From Tetraselmis striata (lineage: Eukaryota > Chlorophyta > Chlorodendrophyceae > Chlorodendrales > Chlorodendraceae), in NCBI GenBank assembly GCA_006384855.1, contig VCJN01002660.1, positions 36,772 to 100,771 of the forward strand: a stretch of 64,000 bases of DNA, written 5' to 3'. The translations under genes and the position numbers were made by a program. A model generated the notes under the pieces. It saw only the letters and a list, made by a program, of their open reading frames with translations, made no database searches and was not told the DNA's origin. Of the stretch, positions 61,801 through 64,000 are shown piece after piece (position 1 is the first letter of the stretch; each line of letters opens with the position of its first letter).

Positions 61801-63605
61801 CCGACAGGCCGGTGCGCGCCAGGAGGCTACAATACGGGTGTTAACAAATTTATTTTTATTTTTGAGGCTTCGCGCGACATACGAGGTTGATCCGAGGATT
61901 CGCGAAGCGACCGCGGCCGAAAATGAATCCTGGTTTTTTGCTGTGTAACGCCACCCCGTCGTGCGGACTGCCAGTAATAAAGGCATACTGTACATACATA
62001 CATACATTGATATGAAGCATTATGATATAGAGGCGGCGTAGAGCTGGGCCGTACAGGCGGATCGCGGCTCCTCGCTGACGGCGGTGGCACCTCACCTTCC
62101 CGCCCGGCAGTCGCTGGACAACCTGCAGGTGGTGCACTTCGAGCATGTGGTGCGCACAATATCAAGCGGCTCGTTTGTAGGCACGGTGGAGGAGCTGGAC
62201 TGCCTGGAGTACCTTGCAGATGACATCTCGGTCCTAGCGAAGGTGCGGCGCGCCGCTGCCCACTGCAAACACATCCACATCCTTTCTGAAAATCAAAATT
62301 GCCTGTTAGTAACCCTACTTGTGGATCCCACCAATATACTATGAAGCTCCGAAACCACGCCGCTCCCTACTTGTATACTCGTCCACAAACTCCGAAACCC
62401 CCAAACCCTAAAACCCCAATCATATCACCCTAGCTGAAAATGCAGCCCATACAACTCCAAAACCACCCGTCACTGCCTGCGTGCAAACCAAAATCCCCAA
62501 ACCCCACAAGACCTAAAAACATTACACTAACATCATAATCAATGCAGCCCTGAAACCACTGCGACTGCCTGTCTACGGTACACCCCCAAACCCTGAATAA
62601 TATCACAGTCACGAGGCTCCGCAAGCCATTACTCGTTTAAGCCCTTGGTTGGCCTGTGCTGCATGAGGGGCCAGCACGTATTGCTGCCTGTCCATCATAA
62701 ATGGACATTCCGACGACGGTTCCAATCTGCCGTGTCTGAGTCCGGCTGTGCTGCACCAGGGGCCGCTGACCGCCCTGGCCATCCAGAAGAACGACCTGAT
62801 GCAGTTCCTGGCCAGCCGGCCGGAGGTGCGGCGCCCGCTCAGCGCCTTAGGGCTTTAGGGCTTTGGGGCCTAGACCTACGGGCGCCCCCTCGTGCAGCTC
62901 TAACACCCCCCCCCCCCCCTCCCCCCCGGCCGCCTTCCTCCTTTCGTGCGCAGATTGAGAAGGCGATCCGCGGGCGGATGGCACAGGCCAAAACGGAGAA
63001 ACTAGGTGCGCTGCCGCATTTTAGGGTTTCGACAAGAGGGCCGGAAAACCATGAACCGTATTGGGCGCGCCTGAATTTCGCATCATTTGGTCACGGTCAA
63101 GGATTTTCTCAGCGCTGCACACCAGCTTTCACGTGTTTGTTTTGGTTTATTGGATGTTAGGGTTTTAAGTCCCATAAAACCCATAAAACCCTATTGTGCG
63201 AATATGTCCCTGTGCTGCCAAGTTTAGGGTTTCATTTCCGGATCTACCGGGTTTCTAGGGCTGCACACAAGCCGACCCATGTATGTGTGGTTCGATACAT
63301 GCGATACTTGAAACCCTAGCAGGCGCATGTGACTCCGCCACATTTAGGGTTTGTGTTACAGACCTACATGGTTTCAAGGGCTGCATACAAGCCATTTCAT
63401 GTCTCTGTGGTTTGATACCCTTGAAACCCTGGTGGTCTCATGGGACACCTCCACATGTAGGCTTTGACAAGATTTAGGGCATATGGGGTTTCAGGGGTTT
63501 CGCACAACCTAACGCTTGTTTTCTTGTGGATGTGCAGTGCAAAAGACAATCAAGCAGGTGGCCAGGGACATGTCGAAGGGCAAGGAGGCCAGCCGAGCGC
63601 GGTAG
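54509..63605 (+). CDS. CaMKK/GRIK-like protein kinase with a C-terminal cyclic-nucleotide-binding-like domain
   Basis: Well-phased exons: 54509-54789, then 56886-56997, 57108-57242, 57986-58120, 59320-59934, 60827-61055, 62111-62242, 62760-62825, 62954-63005 and 63538-63605. N-terminal exons between 54790 and 56885 are uncertain (candidates 55417-55442, about 55629-55713, 55932-56073, 56721-56753). The protein opens MGLCAS, a myristoylation signal with a palmitoylatable Cys. The kinase has [50 protein letters not shown] and [10 protein letters not shown]; the RP-like insert after the VAIK lysine and VFGETPF are CaMKK hallmarks. CaMKK and plant GRIK kinases activate AMPK/SnRK1 and CaM kinases by activation-loop phosphorylation. 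After the kinase come [22 protein letters not shown] and a ~60-residue insert, then FVGTVEEL and LTALAI: a cNMP-binding fold with a degenerate phosphate cassette. Exon 59320-59934 needs one extra base (near 59569) removed to stay open. Confidence 0.86.
56105..56142 (+). repeat. 38-nt poly-C in the N-terminal part of the kinase gene
   Basis: Thirty-eight C, about 30 nt after a possible GAG|GTGGAT donor at 56074. Further sense-strand C runs in this gene: 56846-56860, 57079-57093, 57546-57567, 57727-57744, 58142-58156, 59251-59270, 59941-59960, 62906-62920. Confidence 0.9.
58761..58809 (+). repeat. (GT)n microsatellite in a kinase intron
   Basis: About 24 TG units, with two TATG interruptions near the start, in the intron 58121-59319. 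Confidence 0.9.
62390..62630 (+). repeat. Degenerate CCCTAAAA / CCAAACCC repeats in a kinase intron
   Basis: Recurrent CCAAACCCTAAAACCCCAA-like strings separated by CTCC/GAAACC(A/C)C units, in the intron 62243-62759. They resemble scrambled telomeric repeats rather than an array. Confidence 0.55.
63223..63456 (+). repeat. Two diverged ~118-nt direct repeats starting TTTAGGGTTT in the last kinase intron
   Basis: Units at about 63223-63341 and 63342-63456 share TTTAGGGTTT, ACCTAC/ATCTAC, GGTTTC.AGGGCTGCA.ACAAGCC, TGTGGTT.GATAC and CTTGAAACCCT followed by a C.CC(T)CCACAT end. Additional TTTAGGG and TTAGGGTTTTA motifs flank them (63023, 63158 and 63474). Confidence 0.7.
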
Positions 63606-63694
63606 AGGCCCGGACGGAAGCGCGCCTGCAGGGGTGTTTTGAAGGCGGTTTGTTTTGGTGTCTACCCCTCGGTGTAGGGCTCCAGGTCCCATTT

Positions 63695-63767
63695 ACACCG
63701 CCACCGATTTCAGTGGTGGTGTAGATGTAAAATTTCATGTACGCCACCACTGAAATCGGCGGCGGTG
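63695..63767 (+). repeat. 28-bp imperfect hairpin just past the kinase stop codon
   Basis: The left arm at 63696-63723 and the right arm at 63740-63767 pair along 28 positions with two mismatches (core CCGATTTCAGTGGTGG with CCACCACTGAAATCGG), enclosing a 16-nt AT-rich loop. It lies about 90 nt after the TAG at 63603-63605, in the likely 3' UTR. Confidence 0.8.
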
Positions 63768-64000
63768 CGAGTGTGAGGATGTAATCATGGCATTAGCTTC
63801 CGTTGCCTCCGCCGCACTGTCGTGATGGCAGCATGCTGCACACCTCATGCTGCGACACCCAGTCCACCGCCTCCATGCCATCTGCACCGAGGACAGCCGC
63901 ATACTCCTGGGCATGCATGGATAGCATCACCTTGGTTCATGTGCCCACAGTATTCAATTAGCCACGCTTTGGGCTTGCTATACCGAAACATTTATACTTG
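63768..64000. other. Downstream end of the window
   Basis: No gene recognised in the last 230 nt; short frames only. Confidence 0.4.

Overview
This window is nuclear DNA of a eukaryote, most likely a GC-rich unicellular alga. The coding regions are split by many short introns with GT-AG ends, there are no bacterial operon features, and the recognisable genes are eukaryotic housekeeping or trafficking genes. A green-lineage or other archaeplastid host is suggested by three things: a plant-synaptotagmin-like protein, a GRIK/CaMKK-type kinase with the plant-style HGD catalytic loop, and interstitial repeats of the TTTTAGGG type known from Chlamydomonas telomeres. The species cannot be named from the sequence.

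Layout. 341-2959 (+): a two-exon gene for a probable secreted histidine-motif protein of unknown family. 4153-4701 (-): prefoldin subunit 3, single exon. 5137-5715 (-): decayed LINE-type reverse-transcriptase tail. 5.7-10.0 kb: gene-poor, with a ~415-nt tandem repeat. 10025-14720 (+): a nine-exon GT29 sialyltransferase-like type II membrane protein. 17781-19042 (+): THOC7. 19703-26525 (-): a 16-exon SMP/C2 lipid-transfer tether (extended synaptotagmin/plant SYT type). 28210-44442 (+): a ~27-exon WDR7/rabconnectin-3-beta gene, divergent from the SMP/C2 gene across a ~1.7-kb shared upstream region. 45174-45880 (+): a second LINE tail fragment. 45.9-54.5 kb: AT-richer, gene-poor, with hairpins and zinc-finger-like fragments. 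54509-63605 (+): a myristoylation-motif CaMKK/GRIK-like kinase joined to a degenerate cyclic-nucleotide-binding-like domain.

Gene models were built by hand: acceptor and donor sites were chosen so that codon phase is conserved across every junction, and most junctions agree. Two coding exons need a one-base indel to stay open (WDR7 near 31576-31579; kinase near 59569), which are probable assembly errors or genuine lesions. One WDR7 junction (after 37013) and the N-terminal exons of the kinase remain unresolved.

A striking whole-window property is that long homopolymer C tracts lie in introns on the sense strand of their gene. They appear as C runs in plus-strand genes and as G runs across the minus-strand gene, often only a few bases after the donor or just before the acceptor. 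The genes do not form an obvious pathway, although the SMP/C2 tether and WDR7 both act in membrane traffic and organelle physiology.
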